Part shown: one piece after another, positions 1 to 9,497 of the stretch | How the letters are laid out: every line of letters starts with the position of its first letter | How positions within the stretch are numbered: the stretch's first letter is position 1 | Assembly: GCA_017478515.1 (NCBI GenBank) | Contig: JAFVDH010000031.1 | Coordinates: 1-59,767, forward strand | DNA length: 59,767 nucleotides | Source: a bacterium | Lineage (GTDB): Bacteria; Cyanobacteriota; Vampirovibrionia; Gastranaerophilales; Gastranaerophilaceae | Direction: 5' to 3' | Made by a program: the position numbers and the translations under genes | Notes under the pieces: generated by a model | The model's input: the letters and a program-made list of their open reading frames with translations, nothing else | Database searches by the model: none | What the model was told of the DNA's origin: nothing

Positions 1-384
1 AAACAATATTATACATCGCAAGTAGAGGTAGAAAAGACACAATCAGATTATGCATTGATGGACGATGCATCAGGAACAGGCAGATATTCATCAATAAAAT
101 TGAAAAATTATAATACGACATTTAACCTAAATACAGAAAGTACAACAAATGAAGAAGCGTATAATCAGGCGATGAATCAATATTACTATGATACACAGCA
201 ATATGATAAAAAGCTTGCGGATATTAATGCAAAAACTTCAATAATTCATGAACAGGACAGAACACTGGAATTGAGATTAAAACAGCTTGATACAGAGCAC
301 AATGCACTTCAAACAGAAATGGAAGCTGTAAAAAAAGTAATGGATAAGAACGTTGAAGACACATTCAAGACATTCAACGGCTAA
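1..384 (+). CDS. C-terminal part of a coiled-coil protein (5' end outside window)
   Basis: The reading frame is open from base 1, so this is the tail of a longer gene; an internal TTG at 55 and ATG at 58 are not needed as starts. The visible 127 residues end in a heptad-like, Glu/Lys/Gln/Leu-rich stretch (LELRLKQLDTEHNALQTEME) typical of a coiled coil. No signal peptide or membrane segment is visible. The small coiled-coil protein at 2190-2510 has similar composition, and the two may belong to one accessory set. Function is not recognised; a secretion-associated or structural role is only a guess from the neighbourhood. Confidence 0.75.
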   Translation, partial: KQYYTSQVEVEKTQSDYALMDDASGTGRYSSIKLKNYNTTFNLNTESTTNEEAYNQAMNQYYYDTQQYDKKLADINAKTSIIHEQDRTLELRLKQLDTEHNALQTEMEAVKKVMDKNVEDTFKTFNG

Positions 385-415
385 TAAATAATCGAAATAT
401 AAAAAGGCAAAAAAG

Positions 416-511
416 AAAGAGGATGATCCAAAAACGAACTTACATCCTAAAACCTGACAAAGGAAAAGCAGGTTTTATGGTTTGGTTCACAAAAGGTCAC
501 CCTCTTTTTTA
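416..511 (+). terminator. Compound hairpin/terminator after the first gene
   Basis: An outer stem AAAGAGG (416-422) pairs with CCTCTTT (501-507), which runs into a T-tract. Inside it lies a second perfect 9-bp stem TAAAACCTG (448-456) with CAGGTTTTA (469-477). This is larger than a simple intrinsic terminator and may be a processed 3' UTR or a small structured RNA. Confidence 0.65.
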
Positions 512-734
512 TTATTAAAATTGAAAAAATATTTTTATTTGTTTGGAAATTTGTAACCTAAACTTTCCAAAATTAAAATGTAAAAAATTAATGTTAAAAA
601 ATGATAAAAACTCTCAAAAAATCGGTCATTTAGTTGACAAATAAAATAAAAAAATTAAATATAATATACGATATAAAGTCATGCTTAAAAACAGAGCATG
701 AGACAAAGAACGTAGTACACAAAGGATAGCCAAA
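512..734 (+). other. AT-rich intergenic region with possible promoter
   Basis: No gene is visible. TTGACA at 634-639 and TATAAT at 660-665 look like promoter hexamers for the gene at 735, but the 20-bp spacing is longer than ideal, so the promoter call is weak. Confidence 0.35.
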
Positions 735-1583
735 ATGTCTTACAAGAATGATAGCTTGTTGGTAATAGCAAACAAATTTGGTTCAGCATCAGGCGATGCA
801 AAAGCACAGCTGTATGAAACCTATGACAGATTAAGAGACTTAACCGTATCAGGTTCAGTAGGTGCAGGAGCGGGATTTGAATCCGCAGGCGGATTTTTAT
901 ATCAATTAGCAAGTTTATTCGCTCCATCGGCATTTATGACAACGATGGGTGGAACGACATCAATGAACATTCCGGGTACTTCATACTGGACACCTAAGTC
1001 AAGCGGTTCAACATCATCATTTGGTATTTCAAATTTATATAATTATTCGGGATTTCCAAGTGGTGCTGCCCCTGTAAGCTGGGGTTTAGGCGGATCTACA
1101 ACAGGCGGTGCTGCCGGAGTTTCAGGAATAGGCTCTCTTATATCGGGAATTGGTTCAGCGAATTCAGGAACGGTAACAGGCGGAGCTAGCAGTGTCGGCG
1201 GTATTGCCGATGTTGCCAGTGCTGTAGCTTACGGTGTCGGTACTGCAAACGGTTATGGTCTTGGTTTCCAAAACATTGTAATGCCTTTGGCAGGTATTGT
1301 TTCCGGTTGGGGTGGTATTATGACTGCTGCTGCTCCTTACCTCGGTGAATACGGTTTGCCTGCCGTTGTTATGGGTAACTTAATGCAGGGTACTTCTTCT
1401 GCTGCTTTAGCCGCTTATCAGAATGTTTCAAGTAATATTCTTTCAAATGCCGATACAATTCTTTCTAACAAGGTAAGAAATATTGAAACTGTTTGTAAGA
1501 TGCTTGATACTCAAGGTGAAATTGTAAGAAAAATGCTTAAAGAGTCTATCGATTCTGACTCTAAGGCAATTCAAAACTTATAG
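735..1583 (+). CDS. Gly/Ala/Ser-rich protein of unknown function
   Basis: This 282-residue protein has a short polar N-terminus (MSYKNDSLLVIANKF), a long low-complexity Gly/Ser/Ala/Thr middle from about residue 40 to 180, a hydrophobic patch around 180-215 (IVMPLAGIVSGWGGIM) and a charged helical C-terminus (about 240-282). There is no cleavable signal peptide. That pattern is compatible with a translocator-like or surface protein exported without a Sec signal, but this is inference. It precedes two small helical protein genes in the same direction. I do not recognise a family. Confidence 0.7.
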   Translation: MSYKNDSLLVIANKFGSASGDAKAQLYETYDRLRDLTVSGSVGAGAGFESAGGFLYQLASLFAPSAFMTTMGGTTSMNIPGTSYWTPKSSGSTSSFGISNLYNYSGFPSGAAPVSWGLGGSTTGGAAGVSGIGSLISGIGSANSGTVTGGASSVGGIADVASAVAYGVGTANGYGLGFQNIVMPLAGIVSGWGGIMTAAAPYLGEYGLPAVVMGNLMQGTSSAALAAYQNVSSNILSNADTILSNKVRNIETVCKMLDTQGEIVRKMLKESIDSDSKAIQNL

Positions 1584-1585
1584 CC

Positions 1586-1825
1586 GGTAAAAATGATATT
1601 AAGAACAATAATACGAATTGTGTTAAAAAACATTTTTGTAAACAACGTAGTAGTGCGGACTTTGGCGAATTGTGTAAAGTTTTATTACAATTTGTATGAA
1701 AAAATCCCCTCAACCCTAAAGTTTCAAAAATCTATGCCGATAAAATATTCGGAGACGAAAAGAAACATTTTCTTTTTGAGTATAACCGGAGACAAAGTAG
1801 ACTACACATGATTAAGACATGTTAA
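1586..1825 (+). pseudogene. Possible decayed gene remnant with internal TGA
   Basis: Just after the previous stop, the frame starting at 1586 reads as protein-like sequence, is interrupted by TGA at 1697-1699, and then continues (KNPLNPKVSKIYADKIFGDE) to TAA at 1823-1825. No ATG opens this frame. The uninterrupted overlapping frame from 1593 has a less protein-like composition. This could be a degraded gene or chance; confidence is low. Confidence 0.3.
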
Positions 1826-1868
1826 CGGCGGTTAAAAATCAAGCAATAATTGAGTTTAACATGTTTTT
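1817..1868 (+). terminator. Possible intrinsic terminator
   Basis: ACATGTTAA (1817-1825) is inverted as TTAACATGT (1856-1864) and followed by T-rich sequence. The 30-nt loop makes it a weak terminator candidate. Confidence 0.35.
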
Positions 1869-1908
1869 AATAATGTAGAAGGTTTACTGAATGTAAAAGG
1901 AAAACAAT

Positions 1909-2178
1909 ATGTTAGAAGCTTTACAAACAGACCTTAGAAGATTCAAAAACTTTTTAGGATATGCACAAAATTTCATTAAAAAGACAAATTTTGTACAAGC
2001 AATCTTCGGTGATTTAATACAGGCAATAAAAGAAGCATTAACTGTAAAGAAAAAATTGAAGATGGCACAATACAGATTGAATTATCACAGACACCAATTG
2101 AACAGAATGGAATCTTTGATAGCAGAAAACAATCAACACGCATTTTTAAAAGGCAAGAATCTTAATGAAACCAGATAA
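1909..2178 (+). CDS. Small basic helical protein, unknown
   Basis: This 89-residue Lys/Arg/Gln-rich protein begins MLEALQTDLRRFKNFLGYAQ and is preceded by an AAGGAAAA ribosome binding site. It is predicted mostly helical by composition, with an amphipathic middle (FVQAIFGDLIQAIKEAL) and a basic C-terminal half. It has no signal peptide. It sits 11 bp upstream of the next small gene, so the two are probably co-transcribed. No family is recognised. Confidence 0.65.
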   Translation: MLEALQTDLRRFKNFLGYAQNFIKKTNFVQAIFGDLIQAIKEALTVKKKLKMAQYRLNYHRHQLNRMESLIAENNQHAFLKGKNLNETR

Positions 2179-2189
2179 GGAATAGAAAA

Positions 2190-2510
2190 ATGGGTTTACT
2201 TACAGCAAGCATGAGAATGGCATATCTAAATTCAACGAGATTGGATTTGGAATACAAAATACAGTTGGTATCACAAGCAAAAGTGGATTTGGCAACACAA
2301 TCTACGGAACTTGTTAATGCAGGAACGGATTTAGATCCTAACAGCCCTGTTGTAAAACAATTGGAGGCTCGTAAAGAAAGACTGCATTTGTTGGAAAAGA
2401 AACTTGACCAGCAAATGCTTCAATATCAAAGCAAATTAACTTTGATAAATAATGAATATCAGTCAGCTCAAAAGCAGTTCCAATCTAACGCATCTTCTGT
2501 ATCTTATTAG
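2190..2510 (+). CDS. Small coiled-coil protein, unknown
   Basis: This 106-residue protein has a ribosome binding site (AAGGAATAG) and begins MGLLTASMRMAYLNSTRLDL. Residues from about 55 on form a coiled coil (KQLEARKERLHLLEKKLDQQ). Its size and composition resemble filament- or chaperone-type accessory proteins of secretion systems, but no diagnostic motif is present. It closes a three-gene run and is followed directly by a strong terminator. Confidence 0.7.
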   Translation: MGLLTASMRMAYLNSTRLDLEYKIQLVSQAKVDLATQSTELVNAGTDLDPNSPVVKQLEARKERLHLLEKKLDQQMLQYQSKLTLINNEYQSAQKQFQSNASSVSY

Positions 2511-2574
2511 AATATAATTTGATGAAAAACTGTTCAATAGTTTGAGTTTTGACAGATAAATAAGTTTATAACTA

Positions 2575-2610
2575 AAAGAAGAACCCGTTATTTTGCGGGT
2601 TCTTCTTTAT
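2575..2610 (+). terminator. Strong intrinsic terminator
   Basis: AAAGAAGAACCCG (2575-2587) pairs perfectly with CGGGTTCTTCTTT (2596-2608). The 13-bp stem ends in T-rich sequence and terminates the small-protein cluster. Confidence 0.9.
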
Positions 2611-2634
2611 TCTGTAAAATACGTAATAAACTTG

Positions 2635-2858
2635 GGTAATTATATACAAGTCTGCATAAATAATAAAAATATCATATTCGATATTTCACTTCTAATTCGT
2701 TAATTTCAACCACCGCCCTCATAACTCGTGCTTACGCACTCAAACAAATTCGGGCTTGCAATTGTTTCAATAAACAAATTTACGAAGTTCCATAAAGATA
2801 TGATTATTTTTTATTATTTATGTAAACATAAGCTTATGTAAAATTATATATAATTACC
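2635..2858 (-). repeat. MITE-like hairpin repeat, copy 1
   Basis: A roughly 220-bp element with inverted ends: GGTAATTATATA at both termini, and CATAAATAATAAAAA against its complement further in. It folds on itself and carries a central GTGC-GTAA-GCAC mini-hairpin. Two further copies in opposite orientation lie at 53857-54065 and 55865-56046. It fills most of the gap before tig and contains no plausible gene. Confidence 0.85.
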
Positions 2859-2899
2859 TAAACTTTTTATTTGAAAAGTAAATTTGGCACGGTATTTGC

Positions 2900-2927
2900 T
2901 TTACAAAGAATTTTTTTTTGTTATAAT
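2900..2927 (+). promoter_or_regulatory. Promoter of tig-clpP-clpX
   Basis: TTTACA (2900-2905) and TATAAT (2922-2927) are separated by 16 bp, about 28 bp upstream of the tig start. It is a good sigma-70-type match. Confidence 0.75.
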
Positions 2928-2954
2928 CATTGTGTACAAATATAGGTGAAAGAT

Positions 2955-4250
2955 ATGAAGACACAAGTAGAAAAACAAGAAAAAAACGTAGTAAAATTAA
3001 GTATAGAAGTTCCTGCTCAAGAGGCTGTAGATGCTTACAACAGAGCAGTTCAGAGAATTTCTCAACATATTAATATCGCAGGTTTTAGAAGAGGAAAAGC
3101 TCCAAGACCTATCGTAGAACAAAATGTGGGTAAAGAACGCATTAAATACGAGGCTTTAGAATCTATGCTTCCAAGAATATTTCAGGAAGTGATAAAAGAG
3201 CATAATTATGATATCGTAACTCAGCCAAGTGTTGAGTCTTACGACTTTAATATAGGTGAAGATTTGAAAATTTCTGCGACTATTGAATTAAGACCTGAAG
3301 TTAAATTGGGCGAATACAAAGGAATGACAATAAAAGTTGAGTCTGAAAAAATTCCTGATGATGCATTTGATAAAGCATTAGAAAATATGAAAAAACAGGC
3401 TGTAACAACTGAAATTGTTGTTGACAGACCTTCGAATGAAACTGACTTTGTAACATTTGACTTTGACGGATACGTTGATGGTGAGGCTATTAAAAACGGC
3501 TCAGGCAAAAATTATACGTTGGATATTGCTAACTCAAGTTTTATTCCCGGATTTGCAGAACAATTGGTCGGACATACAACAGGTGAAGAATTTGATATAG
3601 AAGTTAAATTCCCTGAAAATTATCATGAAGAAAAATTGGCGGGTGCTCCTGCGGTATTTAAAATTAAACTTCACGAAATAAAACAAAAGATTGAACCTGA
3701 ATTGAATGATGAATTTGCTAAAAAGGTTGGCCCTTTTGAAACTTTGGACGATTTAAAGGCTGATATTCAAAAATATTTAGAAAAAACAAGAGATGATAAA
3801 AATAAAGAAAAAGCTGATGAGGCTATTTTTGAAAAAGTTCTTGAAAATACAGAGTTAGAAATTCCTGACTCAATGATAGAAAGAGAATGCGATCATCTTC
3901 TTGAAGAATATAAACAAAAACTTGCAATGCAAGGATTTACATATGAACAAGCTCTTCAACAATACGGCGAAGACAGTATTATGGAACAGTTAAAAGAAGA
4001 TGCCGTAAAAAGAATAAAGAATTCTTTAATTATAGATAAAATCGCATCAGAAGAAAACTTGACGGTGCAAGCAGACGATATGGAATCTAAACTTGCAAAA
4101 ATGCAGGCTGCATATCAAATGGATAAAACAGCATTGATGAGACAATTATCTCAAAATCCGGGATTTTTAAGCTCTCTATCTCAACAAGTAATTAATGAAA
4201 AAGTTTCAAACTTTTTGGCTGAAAACAATACAGTAGAATTTACAGAATAA
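2955..4250 (+). CDS. tig: Trigger factor (ribosome-associated chaperone)
   Basis: This 431-residue protein binds at the ribosome exit tunnel and folds nascent chains. The N-terminal ribosome-binding domain carries the signature [14 protein letters not shown] near residue 45. A central FKBP-type peptidyl-prolyl isomerase domain (about 150-240) and a helical C-terminal chaperone domain follow. I chose ATG 2955 because AGGTGA lies 5 bp upstream; the in-frame GTG at 2946 overlaps that site. tig, clpP and clpX are in the usual conserved order with short gaps, linking nascent-chain folding to proteolysis. Confidence 0.97.
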   Translation: MKTQVEKQEKNVVKLSIEVPAQEAVDAYNRAVQRISQHINIAGFRRGKAPRPIVEQNVGKERIKYEALESMLPRIFQEVIKEHNYDIVTQPSVESYDFNIGEDLKISATIELRPEVKLGEYKGMTIKVESEKIPDDAFDKALENMKKQAVTTEIVVDRPSNETDFVTFDFDGYVDGEAIKNGSGKNYTLDIANSSFIPGFAEQLVGHTTGEEFDIEVKFPENYHEEKLAGAPAVFKIKLHEIKQKIEPELNDEFAKKVGPFETLDDLKADIQKYLEKTRDDKNKEKADEAIFEKVLENTELEIPDSMIERECDHLLEEYKQKLAMQGFTYEQALQQYGEDSIMEQLKEDAVKRIKNSLIIDKIASEENLTVQADDMESKLAKMQAAYQMDKTALMRQLSQNPGFLSSLSQQVINEKVSNFLAENNTVEFTE

Positions 4251-4285
4251 AGACATATAATATAATTATAAGAAAGGAAATAAAA

Positions 4286-4873
4286 ATGAGTTTTGTACCT
4301 GTAGTAATAGAACAATCAAGCAGAGGAGAACGTTCTTTTGATATCTTTTCAAGATTATTAAGAGAAAGAATTATCTTTTTAGGAACACCAATTGATGACA
4401 TGGTAGCAAATTTAATAGTAGCTCAATTGTTGTTATTGGATAGTGAAAATCCTGAAAAAGATATTATGTTATACATTAACAGTCCTGGCGGTTCTGTAAC
4501 GGCAGGTTTTGCAATATATGATACAATGCAGCACATAAGAGCCGATGTATCAACAATATGCTTAGGTCAAGCTGCATCAATGGGTGCATTCTTGTTGTCA
4601 TCAGGTACAAAAGGTAAGAGATTGGCTTTACCTCACTCAAGAGTTTTAATCCATCAACCTTTAGGTGGTGCTCAAGGTCAAGCTACTGATATTGAAATTC
4701 AAGCGGCAGAAATTATTAGAATTAAAAAATCGTTAAACGAAATATTAGCATCAAATACAGGTCAATCATTAAAGAAAATTGAAAAAGATACAGACCGTGA
4801 CTACATAATGACTCCTCAAGAGGCGTTAGAATACGGAATGATTGATAAAGTAGTTTCAAGAGATGCAGTTTAA
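4286..4873 (+). CDS. clpP: ATP-dependent Clp protease proteolytic subunit
   Basis: This 195-residue serine peptidase forms the tetradecameric chamber that degrades proteins fed in by ClpX. The catalytic triad is visible as Ser98 ([11 protein letters not shown]), His123 (RVLIHQP) and Asp172 (TDRDYIM). The oxyanion region [10 protein letters not shown] is conserved and the length is normal. A strong AGAAAGGAAAT ribosome binding site precedes the ATG. It lies between tig and clpX. Confidence 0.98.
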   Translation: MSFVPVVIEQSSRGERSFDIFSRLLRERIIFLGTPIDDMVANLIVAQLLLLDSENPEKDIMLYINSPGGSVTAGFAIYDTMQHIRADVSTICLGQAASMGAFLLSSGTKGKRLALPHSRVLIHQPLGGAQGQATDIEIQAAEIIRIKKSLNEILASNTGQSLKKIEKDTDRDYIMTPQEALEYGMIDKVVSRDAV

Positions 4874-4891
4874 TTCGGGAGAATATAAAGC

Positions 4892-6199
4892 ATGCCAAAA
4901 CATGATGACAGCAGATTAAAATGTTCATTTTGCGGAAAAACACAAGATCAGGTAAAAAAATTAATTGCAGGGCCTGAAGTTTATATCTGCGATGAATGTG
5001 TAGAATTGTGTAATGAGATTTTGGATGAAGAAATCTTTGAGGGCAAAGAAAAAGAAAAATCTGAAGAGGCGAAAAAAGCTGACGGCGAATACAAAGATAT
5101 TCCAAAACCTCACGAAATAAAGGCTTATTTGGATGAACACATTGTAGGTCAGGATGATGCCAAAAAAGTTTTGTCTGTTGCCGTGTATAATCATTATAAA
5201 AGACTAAAACATAATAAAGATGGTAATAAAGCAGATATTGAAATTCAAAAATCAAACGTGTTGCTTGTTGGGCCTACAGGCAGCGGTAAAACTTTATTAG
5301 CACAAACTTTAGCAAAATTGTTAGACGTTCCGTTTGCCGTTGCAGATGCAACTACTTTGACAGAGGCAGGTTATGTCGGCGATGATGTTGAAAATATTTT
5401 GTTAAGATTGTATCAAGCAGCTGATTATGATTCTCAAAAAGCTGAAAAGGGTATAATTTATATTGATGAAATAGATAAAATTGCAAGAAAATCCGAAAAT
5501 ACTTCAATAACAAGAGATGTATCAGGTGAGGGTGTACAACAGGCTTTATTAAAAATGATAGAGGGTACTGTTGCAAATGTTCCTCCTCAAGGCGGAAGAA
5601 AACACCCGCATCAAGAATTTATTCAAATTGATACAAGCAATATATTGTTTATTGTAGGCGGTGCGTTTGTTGGATTGGATAAAATTGTTGAAAAACGTGC
5701 TGAAGAGGGTACTTCTGTAGGATTTGGTGCAAAAATATTAACAAAAGCCGATAAAGAGGCTGCGGCATCAAAAATGTTAAAGAAATTACAGCCGGAAGAT
5801 TTATTAAAATTTGGTCTAATCCCTGAATTTATCGGCCGTGTACCTGTTTATGCAGTTTTGGATGCTTTAGATGAAAAAACTTTGAAAATGATTTTGACAG
5901 AACCTAAAAATGCTATTTTAAAACAATATCAATGTTTGTTAAAAATGGATGGCGTTGAATTGGAATACGAACAGGATGCAATTGATTTAATTGCTCAAGA
6001 GGCTATTAAACGTAAAACAGGGGCAAGAGCTTTGCGTTCAATCGTTGAAGAACTAATGCTTGATGTTATGTATGATGTTCCGTCTAAAGAAGATGTTAAA
6101 AAATTTGTTATAACTAAAGATATGGTTGAGAACAGAAATAAGGCTGAATTAATTAAACTTCCTAAAAAAGAGGAAAAAGTTAAAGAAGAAATTGCATAA
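4892..6199 (+). CDS. clpX: Clp protease ATP-binding subunit ClpX
   Basis: A 435-residue AAA+ unfoldase that recognises, unfolds and threads substrates into ClpP. The N-terminal zinc domain uses Cys11, Cys14, Cys33 and Cys36. Walker A is GPTGSGKT at 127-134, Walker B is IIYIDEIDK, and the pore and sensor region ([15 protein letters not shown]) is intact. It starts 18 bp after clpP with a GGGAGAA ribosome binding site. Its TAA overlaps the next gene's ATG by one base. Confidence 0.98.
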   Translation: MPKHDDSRLKCSFCGKTQDQVKKLIAGPEVYICDECVELCNEILDEEIFEGKEKEKSEEAKKADGEYKDIPKPHEIKAYLDEHIVGQDDAKKVLSVAVYNHYKRLKHNKDGNKADIEIQKSNVLLVGPTGSGKTLLAQTLAKLLDVPFAVADATTLTEAGYVGDDVENILLRLYQAADYDSQKAEKGIIYIDEIDKIARKSENTSITRDVSGEGVQQALLKMIEGTVANVPPQGGRKHPHQEFIQIDTSNILFIVGGAFVGLDKIVEKRAEEGTSVGFGAKILTKADKEAAASKMLKKLQPEDLLKFGLIPEFIGRVPVYAVLDALDEKTLKMILTEPKNAILKQYQCLLKMDGVELEYEQDAIDLIAQEAIKRKTGARALRSIVEELMLDVMYDVPSKEDVKKFVITKDMVENRNKAELIKLPKKEEKVKEEIA

Positions 6200-6651
6200 T
6201 GAAAGAGCGATTTTTAGGAATAATTCTTATTTCGTTATTTTTAATCCAATTTTATGCGGTTACAAGTTCTAAGGAATTTGTTTGTTGTAAGCGTGCAAAT
6301 ACTTGTCATGTGAAAAAATTATTTTATGATAAACAAGTTTTGAATACTTATGATTTGGATAGAATAGAAAGAGTAAACTGGCGATGGAAGTACGGAAAAA
6401 GATTTCGTTATCAGCAGGTTTATATAATGTATAAAATGCTTAATGAAGAGAGCGTTGACCCAATAACTCTTATAAAAACGGATTTTGCTGATAAAAAAGT
6501 TGAAAAATTTAACGAATATTTGAAAAATGGTGAAGAAGAGTTTAAATTTAATGATTTGCAGTTATATTTAATCATTTCGACTATTTTTACACTGTTTTTC
6601 TTTGTTCCGTTTGGAGTTGTACTGTTAAGAAAAGACGTGAATTTGAAATAA
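6199..6651 (+). CDS. Small two-helix membrane protein, unknown
   Basis: A 150-residue protein whose ATG overlaps the clpX stop (TAATG), so it is translationally coupled. Residues about 6-22 form an N-terminal hydrophobic segment (signal anchor or signal peptide), and 126-145 form a C-terminal membrane helix. Between them is a charged domain with a Cys-Cys pair (FVCCKRANTC). No family is recognised. The topology would place the central domain outside the cytoplasm. Confidence 0.8.
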   Translation: MKERFLGIILISLFLIQFYAVTSSKEFVCCKRANTCHVKKLFYDKQVLNTYDLDRIERVNWRWKYGKRFRYQQVYIMYKMLNEESVDPITLIKTDFADKKVEKFNEYLKNGEEEFKFNDLQLYLIISTIFTLFFFVPFGVVLLRKDVNLK

Positions 6652-6677
6652 GATAATATTTATGTAAAAATTGTTTT

Positions 6678-9497
6678 ATGGCAAAGACATTGATATTAAT
6701 AGACGGGCATGCTTTAGCATTCAGACAATATTACGCATTAGAAAGAACTAATATGCAAACATCCGATAATGTTCAAACGTGGGCATTATACGGATTTTTT
6801 AAGGCTATTTTTGACCTTTTGGATAATAAGACAATTAATGCCGATTCTCTTGCCGTAACGTTTGATGTCAGCAGACATACGTTTAGAACGGAAATGTATG
6901 AGGATTATAAGGGGCAAAGAGAGGCTATGCCTGATTCTTTGCACGAACAGCTGGGATATATTTGTGAGGGCTTGGAGGCCTTTGGTGTTCCTGTTTACAC
7001 AAAAGAGGGTTTTGAAGCGGATGATTTAATCGGCACAATAAGCAAAAAGGCTTCTGACTTAGGTTATAAAACATACATTCTGACAGGCGACCAGGATTCG
7101 TTCCAGTTAATCGACAAGCCGGGTTTTACAAAAGTTTTAATTCCTCATGGCGGGAAATTAATTCAATATGACTGGGATAAGGTTTATGAAAAATGGGGTG
7201 TTTATCCTAATCAGGTAATAGATTATAAGGCTTTAAGAGGAGATGTTTCCGATAATATTCCCGGGGTAAAAGGTATAGGTGAAAAGACCGCACAGAGCCT
7301 GCTTGCTAAGTATAAAACTTTAGATGCCGTATTGGCTGATTGCGAAAATTTGACTCCTCCGTCTGTGAAAACAAAGCTTTGTGACGGAAAAGACATGGCT
7401 CTTTTAAGCCAAAAACTGGCTACAATTATAAGAGATGTTGATATTAATTTTGACTTTGCTGAGGCAAAATTGGCTTTGCCTGAGATGGAAAATGTTTTGA
7501 CTTTTTTGAAAAAATATCAATTAAATTCTTTTATGAAAAATATTGATAAAATTATAAAAAGATTTAGTAAAAACGGGCTTAAAAGAAATGGTTTAGAAAA
7601 AATTTGCGATAAAGAAAATACAGAAAATCCAAAACAAAATGAAAAGACTGCTTATCAGGAAAAACGCAAAGAAGAAAATTCCGATATTGTTCAATTAGGA
7701 TTATTTTCAACCGCTCAGGAACTTATAAATGACAAGGATTCTGTATATGATAAAATTCTTGTGAAAGATAATTTTGAAGAAGTTGCAGAACTCTTAAAAC
7801 AAGAAAAAAGTTTTGCTCTGGATATTGTTTCAAATTTTGACAATGCTGTGGAAAATGAAATTATTGCTTTTTCGTTTGCTCTTGATAAAAAAGTTTATTA
7901 TATTCCACATTCCGATAGCGTTTTAGAATATTTTAAAGAAATATTTGAAGATGAAAATATAAAAAAACAGACTTTTGACGGAAAAAATAATATTAATGTA
8001 TTAAGATGTAAAGGAATTGAGTTAAAAGGAATTCAAACGGATGTTGTGCTTGCAGATTATGTTAAAAATCCTGCAGGTAAGCATGAAATTGATGTTCAGG
8101 CTTTAAATTATCTTGATTATTTAATGAAAAATATGCCTGATGCTATTCAGGTCAGAAAAGGTATTTTTGATTATAAACGGGCTATGGAAAGCGAATTGTT
8201 TGATTATTCATCGGATAGAGCCTATGTTACGCTTGAACTTTCAAAATATTGGGCTGAACATCTTGAAGAAAAAGAATTAAAAATTCTTAATGATATTGAA
8301 ATTCCGTTACTGTATGTATTGGCTGATATGGAATATACAGGTGTTTCAATAGACATAAAGTATTTGTATGAATTATCTATGGAAATGGCTAAAGAAATAG
8401 AAGTTTTGGAAGAAAAAATCTATGAAATAGCAGGAGAAAGATTTAATGTAAATTCTCCAAAACAGGTTAGCGAAATACTGTTTGATAAACTTCAATTAAA
8501 GAAAAAAGGCAAAAAACAAAAAAAATCTACGAGTGCGGAAGTTTTGGAGGACTTGGCGGAAGAATTTGAAATATGTAAGTTTTTGCTTGAAGACAGAAAA
8601 TATTCTAAATTAAAAAATACATACACCGATACGCTTCCGGAACTTGTCAGCCGCAAAGACAACAGATTACATACAACTTACAATCAAGCCGTAACAACAA
8701 CAGGCAGACTTTCTTCGTCTAATCCTAATTTACAAAACATTCCTGCAAGAACCGAAGAGGGAAACAAATTGAGAGCGGCAATTATTCCTAAAAATAGAGA
8801 TAACAGTTTAATTCTCTCTGCCGACTATTCTCAAATAGAATTAAGACTTCTTGCACATGTTTCTAAAGATAAAAATTTAATTGAAGCATTCAATACAAAT
8901 CATGATGTTCATACAATAACTGCCTCAAAAGTCTTTAATGTTGCCGTAGAACAGGTAACAAAAGAAATGCGTTATAAAGCAAAAGCCGTAAATTTCGGAA
9001 TAGTATACGGGCAAACAAGATACGGTCTTGCAAAAGCTTTGGGAATTTCTCCTTATGAGGCACAGGACTTTATAGATAAATATTTTAAAACCTATCCGAA
9101 AGTTTTGGATTATATGGAAAATACCGTGGAATTTGCATTATCTCATGGTTATGTAGAAACAATATTCGGCAGAAAAAGATACGTTCAAAACGAATTAACA
9201 AGTCCAAATCACATGATAAGAGAATTTGGTAAACGTGCAGCTATAAATCAGCCATTACAAGGCACGGCAGCTGATTTAATGAAGTTGGCGATGATAGAAA
9301 CTTATAAAAATCTGAAAGAAAATAATCTTAAATCAAAAATGATAATGCAGGTGCATGATGAAATAGTTGTTGAAGTTTTAGAAAAAGAGCATGACATAGT
9401 CAGAGAAATAGTTGTGAAATCAATGGAATTGAAACAGCCTCTTGCAATTCCGTTGAAAGTTGATGTAAACTTAGGTAAGACATGGCAAGAACAATAA
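6678..9497 (+). CDS. polA: DNA polymerase I
   Basis: This 939-residue repair and Okazaki-fragment polymerase has an N-terminal 5'-3' exonuclease (LILIDGHALAFR; DQDSFQLI; GDVSDNIPGVKGIGEKTA), a middle exonuclease-like fold, and a C-terminal polymerase. Polymerase motif A (SADYSQIELRLLAH), motif B (KAVNFGIVYGQ) and motif C (MQVHDEIVVEV) are intact. The proofreading motif I DxE appears as LDIVS, so the 3'-5' exonuclease is probably inactive, as in several other bacterial Pol I enzymes. An additional Lys/Glu-rich linker separates the domains. No clear ribosome binding site precedes the ATG. Confidence 0.97.
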   Translation: MAKTLILIDGHALAFRQYYALERTNMQTSDNVQTWALYGFFKAIFDLLDNKTINADSLAVTFDVSRHTFRTEMYEDYKGQREAMPDSLHEQLGYICEGLEAFGVPVYTKEGFEADDLIGTISKKASDLGYKTYILTGDQDSFQLIDKPGFTKVLIPHGGKLIQYDWDKVYEKWGVYPNQVIDYKALRGDVSDNIPGVKGIGEKTAQSLLAKYKTLDAVLADCENLTPPSVKTKLCDGKDMALLSQKLATIIRDVDINFDFAEAKLALPEMENVLTFLKKYQLNSFMKNIDKIIKRFSKNGLKRNGLEKICDKENTENPKQNEKTAYQEKRKEENSDIVQLGLFSTAQELINDKDSVYDKILVKDNFEEVAELLKQEKSFALDIVSNFDNAVENEIIAFSFALDKKVYYIPHSDSVLEYFKEIFEDENIKKQTFDGKNNINVLRCKGIELKGIQTDVVLADYVKNPAGKHEIDVQALNYLDYLMKNMPDAIQVRKGIFDYKRAMESELFDYSSDRAYVTLELSKYWAEHLEEKELKILNDIEIPLLYVLADMEYTGVSIDIKYLYELSMEMAKEIEVLEEKIYEIAGERFNVNSPKQVSEILFDKLQLKKKGKKQKKSTSAEVLEDLAEEFEICKFLLEDRKYSKLKNTYTDTLPELVSRKDNRLHTTYNQAVTTTGRLSSSNPNLQNIPARTEEGNKLRAAIIPKNRDNSLILSADYSQIELRLLAHVSKDKNLIEAFNTNHDVHTITASKVFNVAVEQVTKEMRYKAKAVNFGIVYGQTRYGLAKALGISPYEAQDFIDKYFKTYPKVLDYMENTVEFALSHGYVETIFGRKRYVQNELTSPNHMIREFGKRAAINQPLQGTAADLMKLAMIETYKNLKENNLKSKMIMQVHDEIVVEVLEKEHDIVREIVVKSMELKQPLAIPLKVDVNLGKTWQEQ

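Noticed and set aside
1593..1811. 72-codon open frame starting at ATG 1593
   Set aside because: No ribosome binding site; hydrophobic, irregular composition; the alternative frame reads more like protein. Probably chance.
2635..2858. Riboswitch upstream of tig
   Set aside because: The same element occurs at two unrelated places and in reverse orientation, so it is a dispersed repeat.
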